Assembly: GCF_003855095.1 (NCBI RefSeq)
Contig: NZ_CP033972.1
Span: 1,550,001 to 1,614,000 of the forward strand
Source: Gordonia insulae
GTDB lineage: Bacteria > Actinomycetota > Actinomycetes > Mycobacteriales > Mycobacteriaceae
Direction of reading: 5' to 3'
Length of the DNA stretch: 64,000 nt
The number at the start of each line of letters is the position of its first letter. Positions within the stretch are counted from its first letter, which is position 1. The translations under genes were made by a program, and so were the position numbers. This document shows positions 63,998 to 64,000 of this stretch, in pieces. The notes under the pieces are model-generated. The model did not search any database and was not told the DNA's origin. It saw only the letters and a list, made by a program, of their open reading frames with translations.

Positions 63998-64000
63998 CGC

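Overview
This is a high-GC actinobacterial chromosome segment from the order Mycobacteriales, most like Gordonia or a close relative. The evidence is frequent GTG starts, NTPs and cofactors handled by typical mycobacterial-type enzymes (AccA3, LpdA, Lhr-Nei, an IrrE-like PrpR), a type VII secretion substrate pair, and a REP-like intergenic element that I recall as common in Gordonia. The genus is inference; the family identifications are read from the protein sequences.

Layout. The left edge (2-3594) holds the end of a PapA-like acyltransferase, the AccA3 acyl-CoA carboxylase alpha subunit and a short degenerate GNAT-like protein. From about 3.6 to 33 kb is a block of catabolic modules: a ureide-pathway cluster (MocA-like protein, a permease fused to an OHCU-decarboxylase-like domain, UraD, HIU hydrolase); a DUF5994 gene; metE behind a cobalamin riboswitch; an AraC regulator divergent from a two-component phenol/4-hydroxyphenylacetate hydroxylase; the methylcitrate operon prpDBC running into pyruvate carboxylase, with divergent prpR; an MFS exporter; an 8-oxoguanine deaminase/xanthine-dehydrogenase-like operon; an acyl-CoA dehydrogenase behind a KstR-like motif; and a riboswitch-headed cbtBA cobalt transport operon that ends in a degenerate histidine phosphatase.

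From 33.3 kb to the end the order lhr-nei-glpD-glpK-lpdA-GGCT-amidohydrolase-deoD-pmmB-upp-(Rv3311-like)-add-deoA-cdd-sdhCDAB matches my recollection of the M. tuberculosis Rv3296-Rv3319 order, so this is a conserved backbone. An ABC ATPase and a WXG/NlpC-P60 secretion pair are interpolated in it. The right end has a strong terminator after sdhB, a small secreted protein, an APC permease with a universal stress protein, and a class I glutamine amidotransferase.

How the genes work together. Purine salvage and breakdown recur (8-oxoguanine deaminase, XDH-like enzyme, HIU hydrolase, OHCU decarboxylase, PNP, adenosine deaminase, upp, cdd, deoA), but no urate oxidase is in the window. Propionyl-CoA is handled by AccA3 and by the methylcitrate cycle, whose pyruvate product can be returned to oxaloacetate by the co-directional pyc. 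Two B12 riboswitches tie methionine synthesis and cobalt uptake to cobalamin status. An iron-box-like site precedes the succinate dehydrogenase operon.

The observations most worth following are the permease-OHCU fusion whose catalytic-His position is Phe, the prpDBC-pyc operon, the orphan type VII pair with an intact NlpC/P60 catalytic set, the catalytically degenerate phosphatase in the cobalt operon, and a one-base frameshift in the GGCT-like gene. No tRNA, rRNA, CRISPR array, insertion sequence or prophage was seen.
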